Shown here piece after piece: positions 17,429 through 26,371 of a stretch of DNA of 64,000 bases; position 1 is the stretch's first letter; every line of letters begins with the position of its first letter. The notes under the pieces were generated by a model. The model had not been told where the DNA came from and did not search any database. It saw only the letters and a program-made list of their open reading frames with translations. Location of the stretch: positions 2,542,001 to 2,606,000 of the forward strand of contig NZ_CP062983.1 in the NCBI RefSeq assembly GCF_015500095.1. Direction: 5' to 3'. The translations under genes and the position numbers were made by a program. This stretch comes from Phototrophicus methaneseepsis (GTDB lineage: Bacteria; Chloroflexota; Anaerolineae; Aggregatilineales; Phototrophicaceae).

Positions 17429-18364
17429 TCACGCGCTCTCTGCATTATCGCTCAAACCAGGGCTGTAGACGACAAAGGCGTCAAAGGCGATGACTGAACC
17501 AGGGTAACGGTCTGTATTGACGACAACGCCGAGCTTCCCTGTTGGGGCGATGTCTGTTGCATGCCAGACCTGGGTTTCTTCGCCCTGGCAATCGGTCGCA
17601 CTGCCTGTTGGCTGTTCACCGGGGTTCGGTACACAGAGCGTGACTTGCTCTCCATTGATGAAGAAACGGAAGTCGTTACCTATGCCAACGACGCGCACGC
17701 GGTTTGTTGCATCCAGACCTTCATTAATGAGGCCATCGCTATAATGCCAGATCGTCGCTTTGACGGCCTGCCCGCTTTCGTCCGTATGCCAGAGGGAATA
17801 ATAGCCATCATTGCTGATGAGGAATACGGCGTAGCTGGTTGGCGTGCTGCTCGTCGGTGGGAAGAGCAAATTCAACGTGCTGAAGATACCCACTGTGCTG
17901 ATGTCACAGAGAATCCGCAAAGGCATATTGCAGGTGGTTGCAGGCTCCTGCAAGCGGAAGACGATACCGTAGCCTTCGTTGGCTTCGCTGCCGTCGATAG
18001 GCGTTGCATCCACACTGACATCAAAATCGGCGAAAGTCGGGTCTACGGCGGAATAGATGGTTGCGCTGCTTTCCACGCTGATTTGCATCGCGCCATCAAT
18101 GATTTCTTTGGCATCGCGCCCGGTGGATTGCTGCCATTCATCCTCAAAGCCATCGAACCCGGCAGCATAGAGTAAGTTCCCTGGTTCCCCTGCCAGCACA
18201 GTTGTCTGTTGGTTGAGCGACGTATAGAAGGCATCCAAGAGGAACAGCACCACGATGAGGCCAATGAGTAACGCGATATTGAGCCAGAGGCGGTTTCGCC
18301 TACGAGCACGGATGTCGGGTTGTGTTTCTGTGTTCAAGGCCGGTGCCTTTACTCTGCTGAACAA
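17429..18364 (-). CDS. Membrane-anchored extracellular protein, LamG-like fold suspected
   Basis: A 311-residue protein beginning at TTG 18364; no in-frame ATG exists upstream before a stop, and another TTG lies at 18337. A basic stretch (RARRRNR) precedes one membrane helix (about 28-46, LWLNIALLIGLIVVLFLLDAF), so the rest is extracellular. The outer part reads like a concanavalin/LamG or 3-keto-disaccharide-hydrolase-type jelly roll (LLYAAGFDGF, GYGIVFRL, YYSLWHTDESG, VRVVGIGNDFRFFINGEQV). It contains several cysteines. It probably binds carbohydrate or protein at the surface, but this is inference. Confidence 0.6.
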   Translation of the reverse strand: MFSRVKAPALNTETQPDIRARRRNRLWLNIALLIGLIVVLFLLDAFYTSLNQQTTVLAGEPGNLLYAAGFDGFEDEWQQSTGRDAKEIIDGAMQISVESSATIYSAVDPTFADFDVSVDATPIDGSEANEGYGIVFRLQEPATTCNMPLRILCDISTVGIFSTLNLLFPPTSSTPTSYAVFLISNDGYYSLWHTDESGQAVKATIWHYSDGLINEGLDATNRVRVVGIGNDFRFFINGEQVTLCVPNPGEQPTGSATDCQGEETQVWHATDIAPTGKLGVVVNTDRYPGSVIAFDAFVVYSPGLSDNAESA

Positions 18365-18434
18365 GCAGGACGATTCTAGACAAAGAACGGCTTATTGTGA
18401 AGCGTTTGCGGTATGACGTGGGGCAGGCGGTGAC

Positions 18435-19814
18435 TTAGCGCAGTGCGTTCAGGTCAGCCTGAGCCAATTCAGAGATAGGATCTTCGGTGCTGGCGATGAG
18501 TTCGTAGAGCGCCAGCGCTTCGTCAAGCTCACCCAGGATGTAGTGGGCGCGTGCCTTAAGGAAGGCGATACGCATATCGTCGTTGGCATTGAGGTAAGCG
18601 GCATCAATGAGCGTCATGCCACCTTCTGCTTTGCCCTCTTCCAACAAGGCCCAACCATAAACGGCTCGCATCCATTGGTCGTCTGGCTCTGTTTCGACAA
18701 TATCCGCCAAGTTATTCATCCCATCTTCACTGAGCCCCATGCCGGGGTCATAGGTGGGGATGGACACTTCTTCGCTGTCATCGTCTGAACTGCTTGCCTG
18801 GTCTGGCGGGGTATCCACTGTGCCGATCCCCTGGAGCAAGCGGCTGACCACACTCCAATAGTTGGCTTCGTCATATAAGCCCAGTCCGGAATAGGTGAGA
18901 GATAGCTCGCTGTAGAACACAGGATCTGTCGGTTCTAGGGCGAGCGCCTGATAAATAGCGGCTAAGCTGGCTTCGTAATCCTGGTAAATGCGTCGTTCGA
19001 TGCCTGCAATCATACGGATCGTGCTGCTATCTGGTGCCAGCGCGAGCGCCTGGGCTATATTCGCCTGGGCGCTTTTGTTTTGCATGGCACGCATCAGCCC
19101 TGCGTAGGCGAGCGCGTCGGGGTAAGGCGCGTAATTTTCTGCGACGTTCTGGAAGGCATATTCTGCCAGGGGCCATAATCTGCGGCTGGCATAGAGCGCT
19201 GCGACATCGCTTTGGATGATGAACGCATCTTGCCCACTGTTGAGGATGGAGTACAGGTCTTGCATCAGGGTGCCGTATGCATTGTGCAGTAGAAGCGGAT
19301 GTGCATAGGTGAGCGCTTCTTCGGGTGATGTCGGCGCGAGGATCAGGGCTGTGTAGTAGAGGGCCCAGTTATCGTCTGGCAGCAAGGCTTGTAATTGGGA
19401 GAGTGTTGCTAAAGCCGTCTGGAAGTGCTGTTCGTTGATATAAGCTAATGTCAGTTGGCGGAGCGTGTCTTCATCTGGGGTGAGCGCGACAGCACGCTCC
19501 CAGTAGGCAATAGCGCGTGTTTCGTCACCCACTGCTTCCCATAAATACCCGACTCTTTGCAACTGTTCAGCGCTCCAACCACTGAGGGCCGCTGTGCGTT
19601 CGAGTTCAGCTATTTGGATGAGGAGATCATGACGGAACGCATCCACATCGGCAGATGCTTGTTGGGGCAGGCGGGTGTTGATTGCATGAGAGGGAAAGTG
19701 GACGAATAGCAGGCCGAACAGGCATGTACTCGCCAGAAATGTCTTTATAGCCCAGCGCATGCTTAAGCGCTCAGCAAGGATTCTGCGTGAACGACGATCA
19801 GACACCCAGTACAT
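18435..19814 (-). CDS. TPR-repeat exported protein
   Basis: A 459-residue protein (from ATG 19814) built of tetratricopeptide-like helical repeats through most of its length, for example AYWERAVALTPDEDTLRQL and AAIYQALALEPTDPVFYSEL. Near the N-terminus is a hydrophobic segment ending SHA (FLASTCLFGLLFVHFPSHA), a good signal-peptide candidate if translation starts at the internal ATG 19760 (MRWAIKTF). The longer start overlaps the response-regulator gene by 17 bases. A Ser/Asp-rich linker (SSSDDDSEE) lies near residue 345. It likely acts as an extracytoplasmic scaffold; the partner is unknown. Confidence 0.7.
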   Translation of the reverse strand: MYWVSDRRSRRILAERLSMRWAIKTFLASTCLFGLLFVHFPSHAINTRLPQQASADVDAFRHDLLIQIAELERTAALSGWSAEQLQRVGYLWEAVGDETRAIAYWERAVALTPDEDTLRQLTLAYINEQHFQTALATLSQLQALLPDDNWALYYTALILAPTSPEEALTYAHPLLLHNAYGTLMQDLYSILNSGQDAFIIQSDVAALYASRRLWPLAEYAFQNVAENYAPYPDALAYAGLMRAMQNKSAQANIAQALALAPDSSTIRMIAGIERRIYQDYEASLAAIYQALALEPTDPVFYSELSLTYSGLGLYDEANYWSVVSRLLQGIGTVDTPPDQASSSDDDSEEVSIPTYDPGMGLSEDGMNNLADIVETEPDDQWMRAVYGWALLEEGKAEGGMTLIDAAYLNANDDMRIAFLKARAHYILGELDEALALYELIASTEDPISELAQADLNALR

Positions 19815-20457
19815 CTGAAACAGCCTGTTCCACCTGGGCAGGTGTGACGGGCTTAATCAGATAGCTGTGAATATTTTGCAATTTACCGATGACCCGGTTT
19901 GGCGCATCGTCATAGGCGGTGACGATAACGACTTTGGGCAGTGGTGTCTGTGTATCTGCACAATAAGCTTTGACGTCTTCTAACATCTTCCAACCGCTCG
20001 TATCCGGCAGACCAAGGTCCATGAGCAGCAGGCCAGGGTGTGCATCTTTGAGCTGCTTCATGCCTGCTTTGCCCGTTGTAGCAATGGTCGCCGTAAGGCC
20101 CATACGTTCCAGGGTTGCCTGCATGACTTCTGCCAGTTCAACGGTGTCTTCAACGATGAGAACACGATTCATATCTAGACGAGGGCCTCTCTGATAGGCA
20201 GCTTCAGGGTTAGGAGCGTGCAGCTCCTCATGATGGTGTGGTGCGTCTTGCTTATCTGCCAGGATATCTTGTGACTCTGCATTGAGCACGATCGCTTTCA
20301 TCACACCTGTTTCACTGATCGCCAGAGGCGGGAATACAGGTGCTTCGCCTATTAGATTTTCCACATGGAACTGATAGGCAATAGGGGCGAATGCTGCGTT
20401 GTCTGGTTCACCTTCTGCAACCAGGTGATTAACAGGAATCACTTCGGTCACTGGCAT
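19798..20457 (-). CDS. Response regulator receiver protein with N-terminal extension
   Basis: A 219-residue protein whose residues 96-219 are a standard receiver domain: acidic pair in VLIVEDT, phospho-acceptor D147 in LLLMDLGLPD, and the conserved lysine in YLIKPVTP. There is no output domain. The first 95 residues are unrelated to known receiver domains and contain a His-rich spot (DAPHHHEELH). ATG 20457 has AAGGAA at good distance, so the extension is probably translated; a shorter start at 20175 would give a plain CheY-like protein. No histidine kinase is adjacent. It overlaps the TPR gene. Confidence 0.8.
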   Translation of the reverse strand: MPVTEVIPVNHLVAEGEPDNAAFAPIAYQFHVENLIGEAPVFPPLAISETGVMKAIVLNAESQDILADKQDAPHHHEELHAPNPEAAYQRGPRLDMNRVLIVEDTVELAEVMQATLERMGLTATIATTGKAGMKQLKDAHPGLLLMDLGLPDTSGWKMLEDVKAYCADTQTPLPKVVIVTAYDDAPNRVIGKLQNIHSYLIKPVTPAQVEQAVSDVLGV

Positions 20458-20566
20458 AATCTGTTCCTTGAAAACTCAACATGCCTGAAATAATTAACTT
20501 TTATTTCATTTTAGCACAATATATGCTGAACTGTGTATGGTGTCTCGCACTATTGTTACGATTTTG

Positions 20567-20596
20567 TATAATTTGCGTACCCATTTGATAGGGTAC
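20567..20596 (+). promoter_or_regulatory. Putative -10 box and dyad upstream of the 20703 gene
   Basis: TATAAT at 20567-20572 is a perfect -10 sequence, though no good -35 was found. Five bases downstream is an inverted repeat, GTACCC (20577-20582) and GGGTAC (20591-20596), with an 8-base spacer. The position suits a repressor operator in the intergenic region between two divergent genes. Confidence 0.4.
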
Positions 20597-20702
20597 AACG
20601 GACTTTTTACAAAGGGCATCCAACGTCATGCTAAGATACATGGCTTAAACTGCCAGCATGATTCTTATGATGTCATTGGCTGATGCATAAGCTGCAGAGA
20701 CG

Positions 20703-21434
20703 ATGGAACAAACAACACATTCACTACAGAAGCTGAACACCCAAGCCGTAGCAACTGGTGAGACGTGCTCTTTGGTCGGTCTGGCACCAGCGACGGAGCA
20801 TATATTCTTTGAAGTTGTGAATGATGATCGCGCCAACTTCTATGAATATGCCTTGTCAGGCCAACAATTGCAACAATCTGGGGACAATTTACTGCCATCT
20901 GATGCGAACTTACCGCATGATCTCATCACGCCATCGCCGCCTAAAGCGACGACCTGGCTGAATCATACCGGGCTGCGCTGGCGGGGTATGCGCGAGACGG
21001 ACCGCGTTACGGAATGGGCCCAACCGCTGACGATCATGGAAAAGATGCAGATTTTGCCGCACCTGGGACGTCAATTATCCCCTATGCAGGTGTTGGGCGT
21101 TGCAGAAAGTTATGTGCTGAGTGAGGCGGCTGTTGGGGATGGTGAAACCTATCTCGTTTGCCGACGGTTGCGGCTGGCTTACGCCCTGCCGACTGTACAG
21201 CGAGATGAAAATGGCGACTATGATTATGATACGCTGCTATGCCATGTGGCACATTGGGTGCGGGGCGATGCAGAGCCATCATGGGAGCACGTTTTTACCG
21301 ATTTTGACCGCGCCCAGATACAGGCCCCGCTCGATTGTCTGATTCATGAGGGCCAGCTTTACATGGCGGATTCCGGCACAGCTTCTACAATTGAAGCGGC
21401 CATGTGTTACCTGCATATTTGGCAATTATCATGA
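20703..21434 (+). CDS. Hypothetical protein, cytoplasmic
   Basis: A 243-residue protein not recognised. There is no signal peptide or membrane helix. A segment at about residues 119-160 (LGRQLSPMQVLGVAESYVLSEAAVGDGETYLVCRRLRLAYAL) suggests a mixed alpha/beta fold. Its stop overlaps the start of the downstream propeller gene as ATGA, so the two are translationally coupled. It heads a plus-strand group of five genes up to 26265. Confidence 0.65.
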   Translation: MEQTTHSLQKLNTQAVATGETCSLVGLAPATEHIFFEVVNDDRANFYEYALSGQQLQQSGDNLLPSDANLPHDLITPSPPKATTWLNHTGLRWRGMRETDRVTEWAQPLTIMEKMQILPHLGRQLSPMQVLGVAESYVLSEAAVGDGETYLVCRRLRLAYALPTVQRDENGDYDYDTLLCHVAHWVRGDAEPSWEHVFTDFDRAQIQAPLDCLIHEGQLYMADSGTASTIEAAMCYLHIWQLS

Positions 21435-22585
21435 AAATAAATCGTTTCCTGGCTTTCCCTTTATTGGGGCTTTTACTATTTTTGGGCATTGGGCAAGCTG
21501 ATGCTCAGCAGCAGATTGAACAGCGCTGCCAGCAGAACATCGCAGCGCGCCCAGCGACCTTCGAGCCGGGGGGGATCATCCTGACCTCGTTCGATGGCGA
21601 TAGCTTGTGGGTCTATGACATTGATAATGCGACACGCTACCCCCTGCCGGAAACGCGGCCCTGTTTAGCGAACTGTCATCTTTCGCCAGATGCCAACTGG
21701 TTGACCTATTTAAATGCGCAGACGGGCGTCTTTGGTATGATGCGCGTGGATGGCACCCAGCGCACCCCCCTTGTCGCGGGTGCTGCTTCTGATGTGCAAT
21801 GGTGGTCCGCGGACGAAATCCTTGTGTGGACCCCAGATCATCGGGCTTACTTGCGATCCCTTGATGCACTTGATGTAGAAGAATCGCGCGAGTATCTCCC
21901 GGCTTCATCCGCGATAGCCATTCAGCCCGGCGGGACATATGCGCTCACATTGAGTTCCATCAACGGTACGATTAGCCGCGCCCTGGTGAACCTGGAAGAC
22001 GATGAATCAACGCCTATCTTGCTGGCTCCGGATCGGCCTTATTTCAATGCGGCGAGCTGGTCGCCGGATGGGCGTCAACTGGCTTATGTGGGGCGTGGCG
22101 CTCTGGACCCAGAGGTAAACCTCGTCGGAGCGGAATTGTTCGTCATCCAGCCTGGGAGCGCGATTCCGCGACAATTGACTTATTTTTCTTCTGCTTATGG
22201 GGCTGTACGCATCAATGGGTTTGTCCCGGATAGTTTGAGCTGGTCGCCGGATGGGACGCAGATTGCTTTCTGGGTGATTGAACTATTAGGCGCTGATGTG
22301 GAGGCCAATACAGGCACCGCTGAAATCCATGTGGTGGATGTAACGACAGGGCAGGTTACGGCATACTGTGGCTTTGTCACCAATGAACATACGCCGAATC
22401 CATCACGGCTGGTATGGTCGCCAGACGGTACGCATCTAGCCTTGGCCGGGAATGTGCCAGGGGATGACCGGGGCTATTTACTGTTGGCCCTCAACCTGGA
22501 GAATGGCGTCTTCACTGAATTGAGTGAGGGTATCTTCCCGGCGTTAGGACGGCCAGATGTAGTCGCATGGGGCTTACGGCCTTGA
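21431..22585 (+). CDS. Secreted TolB-like (PD40) beta-propeller protein
   Basis: A 384-residue exported protein. The N-terminus MKINRFLAFPLLGLLLFLG followed by QADAQQ is a classical signal peptide with probable cleavage after ADA. PD40/WD40-like repeats recur as ASWSPDGRQLAYVG, LSWSPDGTQIAFW and LVWSPDGTHLALAG, indicating a propeller that binds partners. No enzymatic motif was seen. ATG 21431 overlaps the stop of the gene before it, and the next gene begins 3 bases after its end, so it lies in a tight operon with membrane proteins. Confidence 0.8.
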   Translation: MKINRFLAFPLLGLLLFLGIGQADAQQQIEQRCQQNIAARPATFEPGGIILTSFDGDSLWVYDIDNATRYPLPETRPCLANCHLSPDANWLTYLNAQTGVFGMMRVDGTQRTPLVAGAASDVQWWSADEILVWTPDHRAYLRSLDALDVEESREYLPASSAIAIQPGGTYALTLSSINGTISRALVNLEDDESTPILLAPDRPYFNAASWSPDGRQLAYVGRGALDPEVNLVGAELFVIQPGSAIPRQLTYFSSAYGAVRINGFVPDSLSWSPDGTQIAFWVIELLGADVEANTGTAEIHVVDVTTGQVTAYCGFVTNEHTPNPSRLVWSPDGTHLALAGNVPGDDRGYLLLALNLENGVFTELSEGIFPALGRPDVVAWGLRP

Positions 22586-22588
22586 TCT

Positions 22589-23515
22589 ATGCCTATTGAA
22601 CGGCTCGATATGCGCCCTTTGCTGATGACCTGGGCTTTATGGCGGCACATGTGGCAGCCTGATTTTGAGCATCCCATGTTCCGCTACTATCGGCAGACGC
22701 GCGATTCAGGGCGGGCCTATCCGGGTTGGTTGTGGGCCGGAGGTGTGGGCCTGCTTGTGATAGCGCTGTTCGCCCTGGTATTGAACCCTTCTGCGACATT
22801 GTTCCTTGTGATGACGCTGGCTGTAAGCGCGCCCTTGTTATTGCTGGCGATGAACGGCCTTGTCTTCGGGGGCCTGTTTACACTGAGCGTCACCAGTGGC
22901 CTGTTGTCTTATAATCGCCTTGCTGCGTCTGATTTAATGCAGATCACACCCCTCGGCACTTTAGGCTTTGCGCTATTCGTTGCCAGCGCGCGGTTACATC
23001 GTGGTAAACGTCTCTATACGCTCAATCGTTTTTTACGCTTGTGTGTGGGCGTGGGATTGCTGGCCTGTGCCCTGGTTGCGCTTATCCTTGGTGTGACGAT
23101 CTTCAGCACGGAGCGTTTTTTGGCTGATGAATGGCGCTGGTTGATGACACTCCTGCCGATTGCCTGCCTCTTCGTGGTTATTTACCTGGACCATGTGCAG
23201 TCAACAGTTCTGGCTGTCTTGAGTGGTTTGATTGCCACCCGTGTGATCCATGACCGGATGCAGGCACGCATTGCAGCGATGGCCTTATTCCTGAACTTAT
23301 ATTTGCTGCCGGGTATTGCTGTGGTGATGATAGCTGTCCTGCTGCGGTTCGCATTAGCTGCCTATTGGCATTTGACCAGTGTTCAGATGCTGGTTGCTAT
23401 AGGGACTATGCTGGAATTGTATTTGCTGCGCGAAGGCCTCGTGGCCGCTTGCTGGCGCTTTATCCTCGTACAGCATCAGGTAACACCGGGCGAAACCATA
23501 ACCAACACCCATTGA
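22589..23515 (+). CDS. Polytopic membrane protein (paralogue of the gene at 25375)
   Basis: A 308-residue protein with about 7-8 membrane helices and a short cytoplasmic N-terminus. It resembles the protein at 25375-26265: both share the patterns LDHVQSTVLAVLSGLIA / FDHFYSIVTAVLVGIIAP and ELYLLREGLVAACW / GVYLLQREALIRWLW, as well as an early WRxM-type N-terminal helix. No ATPase gene accompanies them. ABC-2-type permease ancestry is possible but unproven. It starts 3 bases after the propeller gene. Confidence 0.75.
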   Translation: MPIERLDMRPLLMTWALWRHMWQPDFEHPMFRYYRQTRDSGRAYPGWLWAGGVGLLVIALFALVLNPSATLFLVMTLAVSAPLLLLAMNGLVFGGLFTLSVTSGLLSYNRLAASDLMQITPLGTLGFALFVASARLHRGKRLYTLNRFLRLCVGVGLLACALVALILGVTIFSTERFLADEWRWLMTLLPIACLFVVIYLDHVQSTVLAVLSGLIATRVIHDRMQARIAAMALFLNLYLLPGIAVVMIAVLLRFALAAYWHLTSVQMLVAIGTMLELYLLREGLVAACWRFILVQHQVTPGETITNTH

Positions 23516-23581
23516 TCCGATGCATACATGGCGTAACTGTGCTAGAGTATGCGCTGTCGTTGGAGAATGGTGAATATAAGT

Positions 23582-25297
23582 ATGCGTGACCTCAGGATAC
23601 TAGGCCTGTCGGTTGTGATGCTGTTTCTGTTGAGCTATACCGTCTACAGCAGCAGCCGAGAAGACCTTTCAGGTAAGGCCCTCCCCCCGATTATCTTCGT
23701 GAAGCAAGTCCCCGTTGACCATACGGGCGGGACAATTGCCGATATTTTTACGAATATCCAGGGTGCGAACCCGGCAGCCGACCAGCCTATTGGAGGCGGC
23801 TTATTCCGATTAGACCCTGATGGCACGCTGACGGACCTGACGCCCTATGATCATGTGGCCGTGCGCGACCCGGAGATTAGTTATGATGGGACGCATGTGA
23901 TGTTTGCGATGAAGCGGGGCGCACGCGCCAAGTGGAAAATCTATGAGATGACTGTTGATGGGCAAGACCTGCGGGTACTGCGCGCCAATGATGATGCTAA
24001 TTATTGGGACCCGGCTTATTTGCCCGATGGGGGCATTTTGTTTTTGTCGGATCGCCTGGAGCTAATCGCCCGCGCCAATGACAATATCCCGGAGAACAAA
24101 CTGCCGGAAGGGCAGCTTTTTGTCATGGATGCTGATGGTAATAATATCCAGACAATTAATGCCAATCCACATGGTACCTTTAACCCTCAGTTGAGCCAAT
24201 CGGGTCAGATTGTCTTTACACAGTGGGACCTTGTTGATCTCCGCGAGAATGCCAGTTTGCCGCCGGATGGTATGTCTTACAGCCGCTTTTTGATCTGGGA
24301 AGCATATATTGATGGCAGCCGCGAAGGCCACCCTATCTTTGGGGCGCATCTGGTGCAGGACTTCGCCGGGGGCTTTACGGAAATGCGCGAGCTGCCAGAT
24401 GGCGATATGATCGCGACATTTACCAAGCCGGAATTTAGCTATGGGGCGGGGAGCATTGTGCGCTTTACGCCACGTGGCATGCAAGATGAGCAGAGTTATA
24501 CTTGGCTGACCCCCGAAGAACACTATACTCGTGAGGTCAGCAATACCGCCGGACGCTATCGCTCCCCTTATGCATCGTTGGATGGCCGGATTATCGCCAG
24601 CTATGCCCCTGGCATGGTATGGGATAATGGCAGTGGTGATGTGCCTGACTTCGATCTTGTGCTGTTGGATGAAACTGGCGAGCACACGGTCCTCTATAGT
24701 GACCCGGATTTTTGGGATTGGCAGGCTGTCTTTGTGGAGCCCAAAGAAGCACCACAAATCGCGGAGCCGCTGACCATTGAGGGCTATGAACGCTACGGGA
24801 TCATCAATACGTATGATGTGACGGTGCGTAACCGTAATGTGGACCAGGTCGTGAACGGCGATGCGCAGCCGGATACGGGCCTTGATGAAGCTGTGGCTGT
24901 GCGTGTCTTTGAATTGGGGCGGCCTATTGCGCCTTATGCAGGTGGCAGCGGTGACCAGGAGTTGCAGTTCCGCTATGTGGGCGAGGCCCCGGTGTGGGAA
25001 GATGGTTCATTTGCAGCGGTTGTGAGTGCACGCACCCTGATCTTATGGGAACTCATTGACGAAGAAGGTAACGTCCTGGTACGAGAACGCGCGCTCTCGG
25101 AATTAGCACCTGGGGAAGTGCGTTCTTGTGGTGGCTGCCATACGCCGGATAACTTTGAAGGCCGGGTGAGCAATATGGCGCTCCAGAACCCAACAAACCT
25201 AACGATGTTGGATGTAGACCGGGATGATGATGGCATTGTGGACCTGATTGCGGATTATTTGGGTGGTTCTGAGCAGATCGTCACAGGAAAACCATAA
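23582..25297 (+). CDS. Secreted propeller protein with one c-type haem motif (HzsA-like)
   Basis: A 571-residue exported protein. An N-terminal hydrophobic helix (ILGLSVVMLFLLSYTVYSS) serves as signal or anchor. The first 370 residues form PD40-type propeller repeats (LFRLDPDGTL, PEISYDGTHVMFAM, PAYLPDGGILFLSD). The C-terminal part ends with LAPGEVRSCGGCHTPD: one CxxCH haem c site (C516-H520), placed as in proteins with the hydrazine-synthase alpha-subunit middle domain. After it lies DRDDDGIVDLIAD, an EF-hand-like calcium loop. Hydrazine synthase activity is not implied; other catalytic haems are absent. ATG 23582 was chosen because the signal helix begins there. Confidence 0.8.
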   Translation: MRDLRILGLSVVMLFLLSYTVYSSSREDLSGKALPPIIFVKQVPVDHTGGTIADIFTNIQGANPAADQPIGGGLFRLDPDGTLTDLTPYDHVAVRDPEISYDGTHVMFAMKRGARAKWKIYEMTVDGQDLRVLRANDDANYWDPAYLPDGGILFLSDRLELIARANDNIPENKLPEGQLFVMDADGNNIQTINANPHGTFNPQLSQSGQIVFTQWDLVDLRENASLPPDGMSYSRFLIWEAYIDGSREGHPIFGAHLVQDFAGGFTEMRELPDGDMIATFTKPEFSYGAGSIVRFTPRGMQDEQSYTWLTPEEHYTREVSNTAGRYRSPYASLDGRIIASYAPGMVWDNGSGDVPDFDLVLLDETGEHTVLYSDPDFWDWQAVFVEPKEAPQIAEPLTIEGYERYGIINTYDVTVRNRNVDQVVNGDAQPDTGLDEAVAVRVFELGRPIAPYAGGSGDQELQFRYVGEAPVWEDGSFAAVVSARTLILWELIDEEGNVLVRERALSELAPGEVRSCGGCHTPDNFEGRVSNMALQNPTNLTMLDVDRDDDGIVDLIADYLGGSEQIVTGKP

Positions 25298-25374
25298 TTT
25301 TTTGTGTAAATAGGGGTGTCTGCTAATCTGATGAGGCAGCCTTTAATGACATTGCACAAGATGTGGGGAACGAT

Positions 25375-26265
25375 ATGCTGCTCTGGCGAATCTGGCGCTC
25401 AATGACGCATCCACCGCGTCAGGACCCCGTCTTTCAGCGTGTATTTTCCGCACCTCGTTTACAGGAACCTCGCATCACAGGCCTGTTCATCCCGTGGATG
25501 ATGATGTTTGCGGGGGGCGGGCTTTGTTGGGCGTTGACCTTTGACTGGTTGCCGACTTTGCTCATTGTGGCGTTGCTCTCAGCGAATACGATCTTCGGCT
25601 TGTGGGGCGGTACCGCTGTCAGCCAGGTCATAGTCGCTGAAAAAGAGAGCAGCCGCTATTCGCTATTGGCGACCTTACCGGGTGGCACGTTGATGACGAG
25701 TTGGGCTATGGGGCTTGCACTGCTGCATCGGCGGCCCGCTTTTGTATGGATGCCTTTCCTGGTGCGATTGGGGGCGTTCATCATCGGGCTAACACTTGCT
25801 TTGATGGCCTGCATGACTTTCTTCCTCGTGACATATGGCCCCGGTCCTGAATCTTCAATTGTCGCGAATTATCGGGTTATCCAGCAGACTATTGCCGCCT
25901 GTGGGCTGGTGGCGATCTTCTTCTTCGATCACTTTTATAGCATCGTCACGGCTGTGCTGGTTGGGATTATCGCCCCGGTGGATGTCATCAATCGGTATGA
26001 GGCACAGTCCCGGACGATCATGCTATTTTTAGGGACTCAGATCACTGTCTATGTGGTGACGCTGCTGGTGTTCATCGCTGCCGCACCCCTGGCCAGTACG
26101 ATCTCCGATGGCATTATGGGGGCGGGTTTCCGCGTCTTGCTGACGGTTGGCGTGTATCTACTCCAGAGAGAAGCGCTGATCCGCTGGTTATGGTCTGTCA
26201 TGTGCCAGCGCCTAAACGCGGGGACGCCGGAAGTTGACGACCTCTTGGCTATAACAATCGGGTAG
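25375..26265 (+). CDS. Polytopic membrane protein (paralogue of the gene at 22589)
   Basis: A 296-residue protein with about 7 membrane helices. It shares layout and motifs with the protein at 22589 (see that entry). ATG 25375 has GGGGA 5 bases upstream, which favours it over an in-frame GTG at 25363. It follows the haem-propeller gene by 77 bases on the same strand, so each of the two membrane paralogues follows an exported propeller protein. The function is unknown. Confidence 0.75.
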   Translation: MLLWRIWRSMTHPPRQDPVFQRVFSAPRLQEPRITGLFIPWMMMFAGGGLCWALTFDWLPTLLIVALLSANTIFGLWGGTAVSQVIVAEKESSRYSLLATLPGGTLMTSWAMGLALLHRRPAFVWMPFLVRLGAFIIGLTLALMACMTFFLVTYGPGPESSIVANYRVIQQTIAACGLVAIFFFDHFYSIVTAVLVGIIAPVDVINRYEAQSRTIMLFLGTQITVYVVTLLVFIAAAPLASTISDGIMGAGFRVLLTVGVYLLQREALIRWLWSVMCQRLNAGTPEVDDLLAITIG

Positions 26266-26371
26266 ATTGAACCTGCTTAATTACAGATTGAATGAGACTG
26301 GCCTTAATGCCAGTAGAATTCACCTCTCCTCAGGCTATAATGGGGGCGGAGTTATACGTTAAGGTACCGGT

